In this document: positions 1-8,199 of the stretch, piece by piece | How positions within the stretch are numbered: the first letter of the stretch is position 1 | How the letters are laid out: the number at the start of each line of letters is the position of its first letter | Position numbers and translations under genes: made by a program | The notes under the pieces: generated by a model | The model's database searches: none | What the model was told of the DNA's origin: nothing | Seen by the model: only the letters and a program-made list of their open reading frames with translations | From: Pseudonocardia asaccharolytica DSM 44247 = NBRC 16224 | GTDB lineage: Bacteria > Actinomycetota > Actinomycetes > Mycobacteriales > Pseudonocardiaceae | Length of the DNA: 64,000 nucleotides | NCBI RefSeq assembly: GCF_000423625.1 | Contig: NZ_AUII01000006.1 | Location: forward strand, 124,001-188,000 | Direction: 5' to 3'

Positions 1-112
1 CGCGGCCGGTCGGAGGAAATCGCCCGTTCAGCGGTAACGCCGCCGGTCCGTGCGGCGAACATCCCCTGCAAGGCCCAGCACAGTCCTCCCACCAGCCGAG
101 GGGGCGAGCGGG

Positions 113-1699
113 ATGGGACACCATGGGCGTGCGGTGCCGGCCTCGAGCCATCCGCGCGGTCGACTCGTCGCGGGGGTCCGCGACCTGATCGGGGTGTATC
201 TCATCGGGCTGGCCATGGTCGGGCTCGCCCTGCTGGAATCGGCGAACGGGGCCGTCGGGCAGGACGACGCGCTGAATCTGCTGATCCTCGGCACGGTTGG
301 GCTCGGCTCGGCCACCGCGCTGCTCGGGGACGTCTCCGGACGGCTCTTCGGGGACGTCCGGCCGAGCTGGATCGCCGCGGCGCTCGCCCTCTACACCTTC
401 GCCGTCGTGCCCAGCACCACCCTGTGGCCGGAGCCCCTGAAAGGCGCCCCCATCGTCATCGCGGCGCGGATGGCGGCGTTCGCTGTCGTGCTGGTCGTGC
501 TGCTGATCGCCGTGCGGCCGCCGGTGCGGCTCGGGCACTGGGCGCCGTGGCTCGCCGCCGCGACCGGTGTGCTGGCGTCGATCGGCGCCGCGCACGGCGC
601 GGTGGCCCTCCCGGGGGTGTTCACCCCGCTCACCCAGCCCGTGGTGCTGAGCGTCGTGGTGATCCTCGCCTGGATGGTGACCAGCACCTGGCTGGTGCTC
701 GGCGGGGTGCTCCGGCGGGACCCGACGGTGTGGTGGATGAGCCTTGGCCTGCTGATGGTCGGGGTGGCGCACCTCTACCAGGTCGGGACCGGCGTCGAGC
801 AGACCGAACCCGACCTGGTGTTCGGCGCGATCGGGCTGGTCGGCATGCTGACCGTGCTCGTCGGCACCCTCCGGCTCGTCCGCGGCGAGGTCGACGCGGT
901 CCGCGACGAGCAGGAGGAGCTGCGGGTCGCGGCCGCGCATATGGAGCGGGCGAGCGCCCGGGTCGCCGAGCGCGACCACGAGCTGCGCAACGGGTTGACC
1001 GGGCTGACCGGGATCACCCAGCTGCTCAGCGCGGGCCGCGGGGACGCCGAGCAGGAACACCTGCGCTTCGCGGTGCTGCACGAGCTCTCCCGGCTGGCCG
1101 CGATCCTGGAGGGCGACCAGCCCGGCGGCGCCGCGCACGTCCCGGACCAGCGGGGCTACGAGATCACCCCGGTGCTCGACGACGTCGTCCGGCTGCGCCA
1201 GGCCGCAGGCGCGCGCATCGAGCTGGACAGCCGGCCCGGATTGCGCACCACCGGATCGCCCGACGTGCTCACCCAGGTGATCGGCAACCTGCTGAGCAAC
1301 AGTGCCCAGCACGCGCCCGGCGCCGCGGTCCGGGTCCGCGCCGCCGCGGTGGGCAGCCGGATTCAGGTCGAGGTCTGCGACGACGGCCCCGGCCTCACCC
1401 GGGGCCAGGAGCGGCTGGTGCTCGGACGGGGCGTGCGCGGCGCGGCGAGTGACGGGCACGGCCTCGGGCTGTTCGTCAGCCGGGAGTTGCTCGACAGCGT
1501 CGGCGGCAGCCTGCGGGTGCTGGGGCGCGGAGGTCTCGGTGGCTGCGCGGTGATCGTCGAGCTGCCACGAGTGCCGCCGCCGGTGGCCCGCCGCCAGGTC
1601 CTGACGGCGTCCGGCGAGGCCCGGGGTCGGACCGGGCAGCCACCGCCGTGGACCGACGGGCCGCGCGGGACCCGGCCCAGCGAACGGGGATCGCGATGA
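113..1699 (+). CDS. Membrane sensor histidine kinase
   Basis: Multi-spanning membrane histidine kinase. The first half (to about residue 270) is a run of hydrophobic segments, followed by a short coiled region and an H-box with ERDHELRNGLTG (phospho-acceptor His), then an ATPase domain with N-box VIGNLLSNSAQHAPG, G1 CDDGPGL and G2 GHGLGLF. It phosphorylates the response regulator whose ATG overlaps its stop codon (ATGA), so the two are translationally coupled. ATG at 113 is preferred because a purine-rich stretch precedes it; a GTG at 50 in frame would add 21 residues. The signal is unknown: the sensor region is embedded in the membrane with no recognisable extracellular domain. The tail after the G2 box is Pro/Arg/Gly-rich. 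Confidence 0.85.
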   Translation: MGHHGRAVPASSHPRGRLVAGVRDLIGVYLIGLAMVGLALLESANGAVGQDDALNLLILGTVGLGSATALLGDVSGRLFGDVRPSWIAAALALYTFAVVPSTTLWPEPLKGAPIVIAARMAAFAVVLVVLLIAVRPPVRLGHWAPWLAAATGVLASIGAAHGAVALPGVFTPLTQPVVLSVVVILAWMVTSTWLVLGGVLRRDPTVWWMSLGLLMVGVAHLYQVGTGVEQTEPDLVFGAIGLVGMLTVLVGTLRLVRGEVDAVRDEQEELRVAAAHMERASARVAERDHELRNGLTGLTGITQLLSAGRGDAEQEHLRFAVLHELSRLAAILEGDQPGGAAHVPDQRGYEITPVLDDVVRLRQAAGARIELDSRPGLRTTGSPDVLTQVIGNLLSNSAQHAPGAAVRVRAAAVGSRIQVEVCDDGPGLTRGQERLVLGRGVRGAASDGHGLGLFVSRELLDSVGGSLRVLGRGGLGGCAVIVELPRVPPPVARRQVLTASGEARGRTGQPPPWTDGPRGTRPSERGSR

Positions 1700-2367
1700 C
1701 GGGGCCGGCGTACCCCGTGGTGCTCGTGGTGGACGATCACGAGCTGGTCCGGGAGGTGCTGGTCGCCACCCTGCGCGCCCAGCACATCGACGCCCACTGC
1801 TGCACCGAGACCACGGTGCCCGGCATCGTCCGCGAGGCCGCCGCCCACCCGCCGGGTCTTGTGCTGCTCGACCTCGAACTCGGCCGGGGCCCGCACGGCG
1901 TCCCGATCGATGGCGTCGACGCGATCGCGATGCTGCGGGCCGCGGGTTGGGCCGTCCTCGTGGTCAGCGCGGAGCGGCGGCTCGCGCAGGTCGCGGCGGC
2001 GATCGCCGCCGGAGCGATCGGCCAGGTCCCGAAGTCCGCCTCGTTCGCCACCCTGTTCGAGACCGTGCTGCGGGCCGTGGCCGGGACGCCGGTCATGACC
2101 GAGCAGGAGCGCCAGACGTGGCTGGGGCTCGACCGCAGGGAACGAGCCGGGGCCGCCCGGCGGGCCGCGCTGCTCGCCCGGCTGACCGCCCGCGAGCGAC
2201 TCGTGCTCCAGCGACTGGCCGAGGGGCGCCGGGCCGCCGAGATCGCCGAGGAGTCCGTCGTCTCGGTCACCACGGTGCGCAGCCAGATCCGGGCGATCCT
2301 GGCCAAGCTGGAGGTCAGCTCGCAGCTCGGGGCGGTGGCGCTGATCAACGCCGGGTCCGAGGGTTGA
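1696..2367 (+). CDS. NarL/LuxR-family response regulator
   Basis: Two-domain response regulator of 223 residues. The receiver domain has the acidic pair VVDDHE near the start, the phospho-acceptor Asp in LVLLDLELG, and a Lys in the GQVPKSA segment. The C-terminal LuxR helix-turn-helix is seen in LTARERLVLQRLAEGRRAAE and VTTVRSQIRAILAKLEV. The start codon lies inside the kinase stop (ATGA), so the pair forms one operon. The receiver is slightly atypical because it carries an insertion (GRGPHGVPIDGVD) just after the phospho-site. It likely controls genes in response to the adjacent kinase; no target site was identified. It ends 29 bp from the convergent PepSY gene. Confidence 0.88.
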   Translation: MTGPAYPVVLVVDDHELVREVLVATLRAQHIDAHCCTETTVPGIVREAAAHPPGLVLLDLELGRGPHGVPIDGVDAIAMLRAAGWAVLVVSAERRLAQVAAAIAAGAIGQVPKSASFATLFETVLRAVAGTPVMTEQERQTWLGLDRRERAGAARRAALLARLTARERLVLQRLAEGRRAAEIAEESVVSVTTVRSQIRAILAKLEVSSQLGAVALINAGSEG

Positions 2368-2396
2368 CGGGGGTCGGCGGCCGGGGTTGGCCTGGC

Positions 2397-2750
2397 TCAG
2401 TCGTTGTCGTTGTCGTCGGCTTCCTGACCGGTCACCGCGAAGTTGCCGTCCAGATTGACCTCGACGTGCCGGCCATCGGGGGTGCGGATCTCGACGCCGT
2501 AGGCCGCACCGTCGTCACCGGCCTCGGTCTCGGTCACGGTGCCGCCACCGGTGTGGGCCAGCGCGGCCTGGGTCGCCCGCTCCAGGTCACGGCCGGTCAG
2601 CGGAGCGTCGGAGGTCTCCGGACCGTCGTCGGTGTCCTGCACTGCTACCGTGGCCGGAGCTGCGGTCAGCCCGGCGGCGGTCCCGGTGCCGACCGCGACC
2701 GCCACTGCCAACGCCACCGCGGCACCGCCGATCCAGATCAGCTTGCGCAC
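2397..2750 (-). CDS. Secreted PepSY-domain protein
   Basis: Small exported protein of 117 residues. The N-terminus is a signal/anchor segment (MRKLIWIGGAAVALAVAVAV), then a single PepSY-like unit: RDLERATQAAL followed by the strand pattern YGVEIRTPDGRHVEVNLDG, ending in an Asp/Asn tail. PepSY domains are regulatory or inhibitory modules often encoded beside two-component systems. The start is a GTG preceded by AAAGGAACGAGC. It lies 71 bp downstream of the kinase in the same direction, and a direct repeat of OmpR type sits in that gap (2795-2812), so it is probably a target of the neighbouring regulator and may feed back on the kinase. Confidence 0.82.
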   Translation of the reverse strand: MRKLIWIGGAAVALAVAVAVGTGTAAGLTAAPATVAVQDTDDGPETSDAPLTGRDLERATQAALAHTGGGTVTETEAGDDGAAYGVEIRTPDGRHVEVNLDGNFAVTGQEADDNDND

Positions 2751-2794
2751 GCTCGTTCCTTTCCGCGGATCCCCCGCATGGTGCCCGATCGGCG

Positions 2795-2812
2795 CTGAAC
2801 GGTCCCTGAACG
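2795..2812 (-). promoter_or_regulatory. OmpR-type direct repeat upstream of PepSY gene
   Basis: Read on the minus strand, CGTTCAG occurs twice with an 11-bp period (CGTTCAGGGACCGTTCAG), about 45-62 bp upstream of the PepSY start codon. Winged-helix response regulators of the OmpR class bind head-to-tail repeats spaced near one helical turn. The adjacent regulator (4203-4880) is of that class. The assignment is inference from spacing and position. Confidence 0.5.
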
Positions 2813-2821
2813 CCGCTGATC

Positions 2822-4213
2822 TCAGCCCCGGTCCGCCGGTGACCTCGACGGCGGCGCGTCGGCAGTCACCGGCGGGAAGGTCAGCCGCAGACGGGCGCCA
2901 CCATCCCGGCTGCCGGAGATCATCAGACTGCCGCCGTGGGCGGTGACCAGCTCGCTCACGATGGCCAGCCCGAGCCCGCTGCCCCCGGCGTCGCGGGCCC
3001 GGGCGTCGTCGAGCCGAACAAACCGCTCCAGCACCCGCTCCCGCTCGGCCGGGGGGATGCCCGGCCCGTCGTCGTCGACGGTGAGGACCACCCCGGCCGC
3101 GGTTTCGGCGAGCGTGAAGGCGACCCTGGACCGGGCGTGCCGGGCGGCGTTGTCTCCCAGGTTCGCAAGTACCCGGCGCAGCCCGTCGGCGTCGCCGCGG
3201 ACCCGGCCCGCAGACACCCCGGTGGTGTCCACCCGCAGGCCACTGATCTCGCAAAGCCGCTCGGCCTCGGCGAACACCAGGTCGTCGAGATCGAGCGGGA
3301 CGGTCCGCAACCGCAAGCTGTGCTCGTCCACCCGGGCCAGTAGCAACAGGTCCTCGACCAGACGCTGCACCCGTAGATTCTCGTCCAGGACGGTGCGGGC
3401 CAGCTCGAGCACGCTGGTGCGGTCCGGATGGGCCAGCGCGACCTCGGCGGACTGCCGGATCGCCGCGACCGGGGATCGGAGCTCGTGCGAGGCGTCGGAG
3501 GCGAACCGGCGCTGCCGCTGCTGAGAGCGTTCCAGCCGGTCGAGCATCCGGTTCATGGTGCGCGCCAGCAGGGCGATCTCGTCGGCTCCCGGGGATTCGG
3601 GAACCCGGCGATGCAGGGCCGTCGAGGAGATCTCGTCGACCTCCCGGCGAATCCCCTCCACCGGCCGCAGCGCCCGGCCGACCAGAACCCAGGCCAACAC
3701 CGCGACGATGAGCAGCAGCAGCGGCAATCCGATCAGGAGCAGGTCGGCGACGAACCGCAGCGCGTCGTCCCGTACATCGACGGTGCGCGCGACGAGCACG
3801 ACCTCACCGTCCATCCAGTGCGACACGACGAGCAGTCGCTCGGCGTCGACCGGGCCGATGATCTCGACCGGGTCGTCCGGTGCCGGCCACACGAGCGGGG
3901 GACGACCCGCGGCGTTCGGGCTCGCCGCCAGCACCGTGCCGTCCGAGCTGACGAGCTGGGCGACGTCGTCCTCGAGGTCACCCACCGCAAGCACCGGCCG
4001 CACCGGGCTGGTGCGCAGGGACGCGTCGATCTGCAGCGCACGGCTGCGGGCGGCGGCGGCGAGCTCGTCGGTCAGCAGCTCACGCAGCACGGTGAGCAGC
4101 AGCAACGCGCCCACCGAGGTCGCCAGCGCCACGACGGCGACGGCGGCGAGGGCGGTGCGCACCCGGACCGAGCGGGCCCCCGCCCGCGGCCGGCGTCGGG
4201 CCTCATTCGGCAT
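2822..4213 (-). CDS. Sensor histidine kinase (HAMP, HisKA, HATPase)
   Basis: Classical two-transmembrane sensor kinase of 463 residues. A transmembrane helix near residues 20-45 leads to a periplasmic sensor of about 110 residues, then a second helix (LLLIGLPLLLLIVAVLAWVL), a HAMP linker, the H-box FASDASHELRSPVAAIRQSA, N-box VLANLGDNAARHA, G1 VDDDGPGIP and G2 GSGLGLAIV. It is the partner of the OmpR-type regulator upstream; the start codon overlaps the regulator's 3' end by 11 bp. The architecture resembles the MprB/CutS group of actinobacterial kinases, often associated with envelope stress, but the signal cannot be read from the sequence. Confidence 0.9.
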   Translation of the reverse strand: MPNEARRRPRAGARSVRVRTALAAVAVVALATSVGALLLLTVLRELLTDELAAAARSRALQIDASLRTSPVRPVLAVGDLEDDVAQLVSSDGTVLAASPNAAGRPPLVWPAPDDPVEIIGPVDAERLLVVSHWMDGEVVLVARTVDVRDDALRFVADLLLIGLPLLLLIVAVLAWVLVGRALRPVEGIRREVDEISSTALHRRVPESPGADEIALLARTMNRMLDRLERSQQRQRRFASDASHELRSPVAAIRQSAEVALAHPDRTSVLELARTVLDENLRVQRLVEDLLLLARVDEHSLRLRTVPLDLDDLVFAEAERLCEISGLRVDTTGVSAGRVRGDADGLRRVLANLGDNAARHARSRVAFTLAETAAGVVLTVDDDGPGIPPAERERVLERFVRLDDARARDAGGSGLGLAIVSELVTAHGGSLMISGSRDGGARLRLTFPPVTADAPPSRSPADRG

Positions 4214-4880
4214 CGGGCTCGACCCGGTAGCCGGCGCCGCGGACCGTCCGGATCGTCTCTCGGTCGAACGGCCGGTCGAGCTTGTTGCGCAGGTGCCGGA
4301 CGTAGACCTCGACGATGTTCGGGTCGCCCTCGAAATCCTCCCCCCACACGTGGTCGAGAACCTGCCGCTTGGAGACGACCTGCCCGCGGCGGCGCAGCAG
4401 GAACTCCAGCAGCGCCAGCTCGCGGGCGGTCAGCGCCACCTCGTTCGCCCCCCGCCAGACCTGTTTGGTCGCGGGGTCCAGCCGCAGGTCGCCCGCCTCC
4501 AGCACGGCGGGCCGCTCGGTGGCCCCCCGGCGCAGCAGCGAGCGCAACCGGGCCAGCAGCACCGCATAGGAGAACGGCTTGGTCAGATAGTCGTCGGCAC
4601 CGATGTCCAGCGCACCGACCTCGTCGCGCTCGTCATCGCGTGCGGTGAGCACCAGGACCGGGGTCCAGTTCTGCGCCGCGCGCAGCTCCCGGCACACCGA
4701 GTGACCGTCCAGGCCGGGCAGCATCAGATCCAGCACGATCGCATCGTAGGAATGCTCGCCGGCGAGCCACAGTCCGTCGATCCCGTCCGCCGCCACGTCG
4801 ACGGTGAAGCCCTCGGCTTCCAGGCCGGACCGCAACCCCGCAGCCATCACCGTCTCGTCCTCGACCACCAGCAGTCGCAT
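4203..4880 (-). CDS. OmpR/PhoB-family response regulator
   Basis: Response regulator of 225 residues. The receiver has VVEDE at the N-terminus, Asp in DAIVLDLMLPGLDG, and Lys in DDYLTKPFSY. The DNA-binding domain is a winged helix with ALTARELALLEFLLRR and the C-terminal TIRTVRGAGYRV. The ATG at 4880 is chosen over upstream in-frame starts because a good ribosome site (GGGAGGACCG) lies right before it and the receiver begins at that Met. It is the first gene of a three-gene operon with the kinase and the PepSY gene, and probably binds the repeat at 2795-2812. Confidence 0.9.
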   Translation of the reverse strand: MRLLVVEDETVMAAGLRSGLEAEGFTVDVAADGIDGLWLAGEHSYDAIVLDLMLPGLDGHSVCRELRAAQNWTPVLVLTARDDERDEVGALDIGADDYLTKPFSYAVLLARLRSLLRRGATERPAVLEAGDLRLDPATKQVWRGANEVALTARELALLEFLLRRRGQVVSKRQVLDHVWGEDFEGDPNIVEVYVRHLRNKLDRPFDRETIRTVRGAGYRVEPDAE

Positions 4881-5013
4881 CGGTCCTCCCGAGACCCGCG
4901 CCGATCCGTGCCGGCCAAGGATCGACCTGCGGCGAGCGCGTGTCGACGTACCGGTCGAAGGCCCGCCCTCTGATGGTTGCCGAGCACGGCGTACCGCACC
5001 AGCGGCGAGGTGG

Positions 5014-5076
5014 AGATCGGCGTTTCGGAGCCGGGAGCCGCGATCCGCACGGTTGCGGCCGCCCAAATGCCGATCT
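5014..5076. repeat. Dispersed 3'-end palindromic element, copy A
   Basis: About 63 bp flanked by inverted arms AGATCGGCGTTT (5014-5025) and AAATGCCGATCT (5065-5076), which pair fully if one G-U is allowed. The left 31 bp (AGATCGGCGTTTCGGAGCCG onward) is nearly identical to the left part of two other elements at 45925 and 61689. It begins 3 bp beyond the stop codon of the FAD monooxygenase (5079), so it could serve as that gene's terminator. Confidence 0.6.
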
Positions 5077-5078
5077 TG

Positions 5079-6257
5079 TCAGCGGCCGGGCCCGCGCAGT
5101 CCGAAAATCAACACCGGGTCGCCGGGGGTGAACGTGGCATGCCGCTGCGAGGCGTCCCCGATCCGGCGGCTGCGCTCCAGCACGGTCCGCCCGAGCGCGA
5201 GCTGCCGGCGCTCCCACTCCGCCAGTGCGGGTTCCACCGCCCCACCGTGGGCGACGAGCTGGGCGGCGAGCTCCCACCCGTCAGCGGCAGCCTTCGCGGT
5301 GCCGGCGGCCGCATGCGGACGGATGGCGAACGCCGCGTCGCCGACGAGACAGATCCGGCCGAACGCCATCCGGGGCACCTCGACGTCGAACACGGCCTGG
5401 ACGAACGGTTCGGCCACCCCGAGCACCGCCTCGGCGAGCACCGGCGCGAGCAGGTCCGCCGCGTCGGAGCGCAGCCGTTCGACGTGCTTCTCGCGCGTCG
5501 CGCCCGGCGGCAGCGAGACCGGATGCGACCGGCCGTCCCGTCCGGTCATGAGGTCCGTGAACGCCGGACCCGCGGCGACGTTGCGGTACCAGACGAAGTT
5601 CATCAGCCGCTCGCCCGCGGCCAGCGCCCCGGACGGCCCGGGGATCGGGTAGACGAGGACGTGGCTGCCGGGCAGCACCTGGTAGGTGATGGCGTCCGCG
5701 AGCGCCGCGAACGTCGCCGGACGCAGCGCCGACTCCGGCATGGTTCCGCGCCAGGCGACATATCCGGAGTAGGAGGGGGCGACCTGCGGGAGCAGCGCCG
5801 CCCGGGTACCCGAGGCGACCCCATCGGCGGCCACCACCAGCTCCACGCGTCGTCGCTGCCCGCGCGCCAGCACCACCTCGACGTCACCGGCCCGCGACGA
5901 GATCGACCCGACCTCGCGGCCCAGCTCGTAGCGCTCGGCAGGCAGCTGCGCCAGCAGGGCCCGGTAGATGGTGTTCCACGAGGAGAACCGGTAGCCGTGC
6001 GCGCGTTCGTGCACCAGCCCGCCGCCGGCGTCGAGGAACCGGATGAACGACGTCGCGCTGCACAGCGAGCCCGGGTCGATCTCGGTCTTCTCGGCGAACC
6101 AGCGCATCGTCTCGTCGAGAACGGCGATGCCCGCCCCGCGGGCCTCCAGTCTCGCGGACGAGCGTTCGAGCACGGTGACGTCGCAGCCGATGTCGGTGAG
6201 GACCAGGGCGGCGGTGAGCCCGCCCAGGGATCCGCCGACCACCGCGACGGTCGGCAC
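5079..6257 (-). CDS. FAD-dependent monooxygenase (class A)
   Basis: Flavoprotein hydroxylase-like enzyme of 392 residues using FAD and probably NAD(P)H to hydroxylate an unknown organic substrate. The Rossmann dinucleotide motif is seen at the start (VAVVGGSLGGLTAALVL, then VLERS), the second FAD motif in GRICLVGDAAFAIRPHAAAG about 280 residues in, and a DG-type segment in VVAADGVASGTR. The GTG at 6257 starts the protein 3 residues before the first beta strand; a TTG at 6266 is an alternative. Only about 13 bp separate it from the upstream 92-residue gene, so they form one operon, divergent from the ThDP enzyme. The substrate cannot be deduced. Confidence 0.85.
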   Translation of the reverse strand: MPTVAVVGGSLGGLTAALVLTDIGCDVTVLERSSARLEARGAGIAVLDETMRWFAEKTEIDPGSLCSATSFIRFLDAGGGLVHERAHGYRFSSWNTIYRALLAQLPAERYELGREVGSISSRAGDVEVVLARGQRRRVELVVAADGVASGTRAALLPQVAPSYSGYVAWRGTMPESALRPATFAALADAITYQVLPGSHVLVYPIPGPSGALAAGERLMNFVWYRNVAAGPAFTDLMTGRDGRSHPVSLPPGATREKHVERLRSDAADLLAPVLAEAVLGVAEPFVQAVFDVEVPRMAFGRICLVGDAAFAIRPHAAAGTAKAAADGWELAAQLVAHGGAVEPALAEWERRQLALGRTVLERSRRIGDASQRHATFTPGDPVLIFGLRGPGR

Positions 6258-6270
6258 GGCGGGCAACGGC

Positions 6271-6549
6271 TCAGGGCCGTCCGAAGGTCGCGACCCGGTC
6301 GACCCCCATCTCGAACAGCACCCGGCGCTCGTCGATCGAGGGGTCGCGCAGGCCGTAGGGCGGTGGGTTGCCGGTGTACTTGGTCCAGATCCGGTCGAGC
6401 TGGGCGACGACCCGGGGGTCCTCGAGCAACTGCGTGTAGATGGGGTCCAGGCCCGACAGCGCCGAGACCGTGTCATGGCCGCCGAGGGTGAACTGGCCGG
6501 GCTGCACCCCGTCGGCAACATCCAGGAAACGAGCAACGCTGATCGTCAT
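6271..6549 (-). CDS. Conserved-looking hypothetical protein, 92 aa
   Basis: I do not recognise this family. It is a soluble 92-residue protein with no signal peptide; ordered-looking segments are PGQFTLGGHDTVSALSGLDP and RDPSIDERRVLFEMGVDRVA. Its codon usage is GC-rich in third positions like its neighbours, and it is placed head of an operon with the FAD monooxygenase (gap about 13 bp), which supports it being real. The ATG at 6549 is 19 bp from the divergent start of the ThDP enzyme, leaving almost no room for two promoters unless one or both true starts lie further downstream. It could be an accessory to the monooxygenase. Confidence 0.6.
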   Translation of the reverse strand: MTISVARFLDVADGVQPGQFTLGGHDTVSALSGLDPIYTQLLEDPRVVAQLDRIWTKYTGNPPPYGLRDPSIDERRVLFEMGVDRVATFGRP

Positions 6550-6568
6550 GGCGGTTAGCGTAGAGAAC

Positions 6569-8149
6569 ATGTCGGCCTCGGCCCACCCGTTCGGTCCGCA
6601 GGGTCGCGGCCTGGCCGGCGTCGGGGTGCGCAGGTTGTTCGGGATACCCGGAGGCGGGGCGAACCTGGAGATGATCGAGGTCGCCGCCCTGCGCGACATC
6701 GACTTCACCCTGACGCACACCGAGTCGGCCGCATGCGTGACGGCCGGGGTGTTCGGGCTGCTCACGCACACCGTCGGCGTCGCGCTGGTCACCCGGGGGC
6801 CGGGCCTGACCAGCGCCGCCAACGGGCTCGGGCAGGCCACCCTCGACCGGGCCCCGCTGCTGCTGCTCAGTGACTGCGTGCCCGCGGACCAGCGGACTCG
6901 CGTCGGGCATCAGCGACTCGACCAGCGGGCGGTCGCGGCCCCGCTCACCATCTGGAACGGCGTCCTGGGGTATCGCGATCCGGCCGGGACCGTCGCCGCC
7001 GCGGCCCGTCTCGCGGCCGGTCCGCCCCCAGGGGCGGTCCAGCTCGACGTCGATCCGGGCGTGCCGGGGGACAATCCACCGGCGCCCGCCGCCCCCACTG
7101 GCGTCGACGGCGCCGCGCTGCACCGGGCGACGGCGATCGCCGCGGGCCGGCGCCGTCCGGTGGTGGTGCTGGGGGTCGCCGCGCCGCCGAGCGCCGCTGT
7201 GCTGCGGCGCGCCCTCGACCGGGTTCGCGTCCCGGTGCTGACCACCTACCAGGCACTGGGCACCGTCGACGCCACCGGGCCGCAGGCCGCCGGGCTGTTC
7301 ACCAATGCCGCGTTGGAGCGGCCGCTGCTGGCGCAGGCCGATCTCGTCGTGGGTGTCGGATTGGACGGCGTCGAGCCGATGCCCGGCCCGTGGCCCTACG
7401 CGGCGCCGGTCGTGCTGCTCGCCCCCACCGCCGGCGACGGCGCGTACTACGGCGAGCCGACCGTCGTCGCCGGGCCGCCGGGTACGACGCTGCCCGCCGT
7501 GCTCGCCGCCACCGATCCGCGGTGGTCCGCCGATGCCGGGCGGCGACACCGCGAGGCACGGCTGGCGGAGCTCGCGGCCGGTCCCCGCGGCGGCGGGCTT
7601 CACCCTGTCGACCTCGCGCACGCCGTCCGGGACGTGGCGGGGGCCGCCCGGATCACCGTCGACGCCGGCGCGCACATGCTCGCCGCGATGCCGTTCTGGC
7701 CGGCGACCCGCCCACACCAGGTGCTCATCTCCAACGGGCTGGCCACCATGGGCTACGCGCTGCCCGCGGCGATCGGCGCGGCGCTGGCTCACCCCGGAAG
7801 GCGGGGGTTCTGCCTGGTCGGGGACGGCGGGCTGGGGATGGCGCTGGCCGAGCTGGAGACACTCGCCCGGCTCGCGCTGCCGGTCACCGTCGTGGTGTTC
7901 GACGATGCCGCGCTCAGCCTCATCGAGGTCAAGCAGCGGGCCGGGCAGGGCGGCACGGGTGCGGTGCGGTACGGCCGAGTCGACTTCGCCGGCGTCGCGA
8001 CGGCGATGGGCGTGCCCGCCGCGGTCGCCGACGACCTCGCGGGGGTCCGCGCGGCGCTGGCCGGGGTGGACGGCGGTCCGTTCCTGCTCGACGCGCGCGT
8101 GGACCCGAGCGGATACCGCCATCTGCTGGAGGTGTCGCGCGGCCCGTAA
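6569..8149 (+). CDS. ThDP-dependent enzyme, acetolactate synthase-like
   Basis: Thiamine-diphosphate enzyme of 526 residues with the usual three domains. The Pyr domain shows RRLFGIPGGGANLEM and the catalytic Glu in LTHTESAACVTAG; the middle domain is short; the PP domain carries GDGGLGMALAELETLARLAL followed by VVVFDDAALSLI, where family members usually have an Asn pair. It likely decarboxylates or ligates a 2-keto acid; it is not clearly an IlvB because no regulatory subunit follows. ATG at 6569 gives a short N-terminus before the first strand. It is divergent from the monooxygenase operon, hinting at a shared catabolic or biosynthetic role. Confidence 0.82.
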   Translation: MSASAHPFGPQGRGLAGVGVRRLFGIPGGGANLEMIEVAALRDIDFTLTHTESAACVTAGVFGLLTHTVGVALVTRGPGLTSAANGLGQATLDRAPLLLLSDCVPADQRTRVGHQRLDQRAVAAPLTIWNGVLGYRDPAGTVAAAARLAAGPPPGAVQLDVDPGVPGDNPPAPAAPTGVDGAALHRATAIAAGRRRPVVVLGVAAPPSAAVLRRALDRVRVPVLTTYQALGTVDATGPQAAGLFTNAALERPLLAQADLVVGVGLDGVEPMPGPWPYAAPVVLLAPTAGDGAYYGEPTVVAGPPGTTLPAVLAATDPRWSADAGRRHREARLAELAAGPRGGGLHPVDLAHAVRDVAGAARITVDAGAHMLAAMPFWPATRPHQVLISNGLATMGYALPAAIGAALAHPGRRGFCLVGDGGLGMALAELETLARLALPVTVVVFDDAALSLIEVKQRAGQGGTGAVRYGRVDFAGVATAMGVPAAVADDLAGVRAALAGVDGGPFLLDARVDPSGYRHLLEVSRGP

Positions 8150-8162
8150 CGCCCCACTCCGC

Positions 8163-8181
8163 TTAGCGCAGGCTTACCTCA
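8163..8181 (+). promoter_or_regulatory. IdeR/DtxR-like iron box
   Basis: TTAGCGCAGGCTTACCTCA matches the actinobacterial iron-box consensus TTAGGTTAGGCTAACCTAA at 14 of 19 positions by my count. It sits 18 bp before the start codon of an FhuF-like iron protein, where a bound Fe-repressor would block transcription in iron-replete cells. Confidence 0.7.
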
Positions 8182-8199
8182 GTTGGATAGGCTCTGAAA

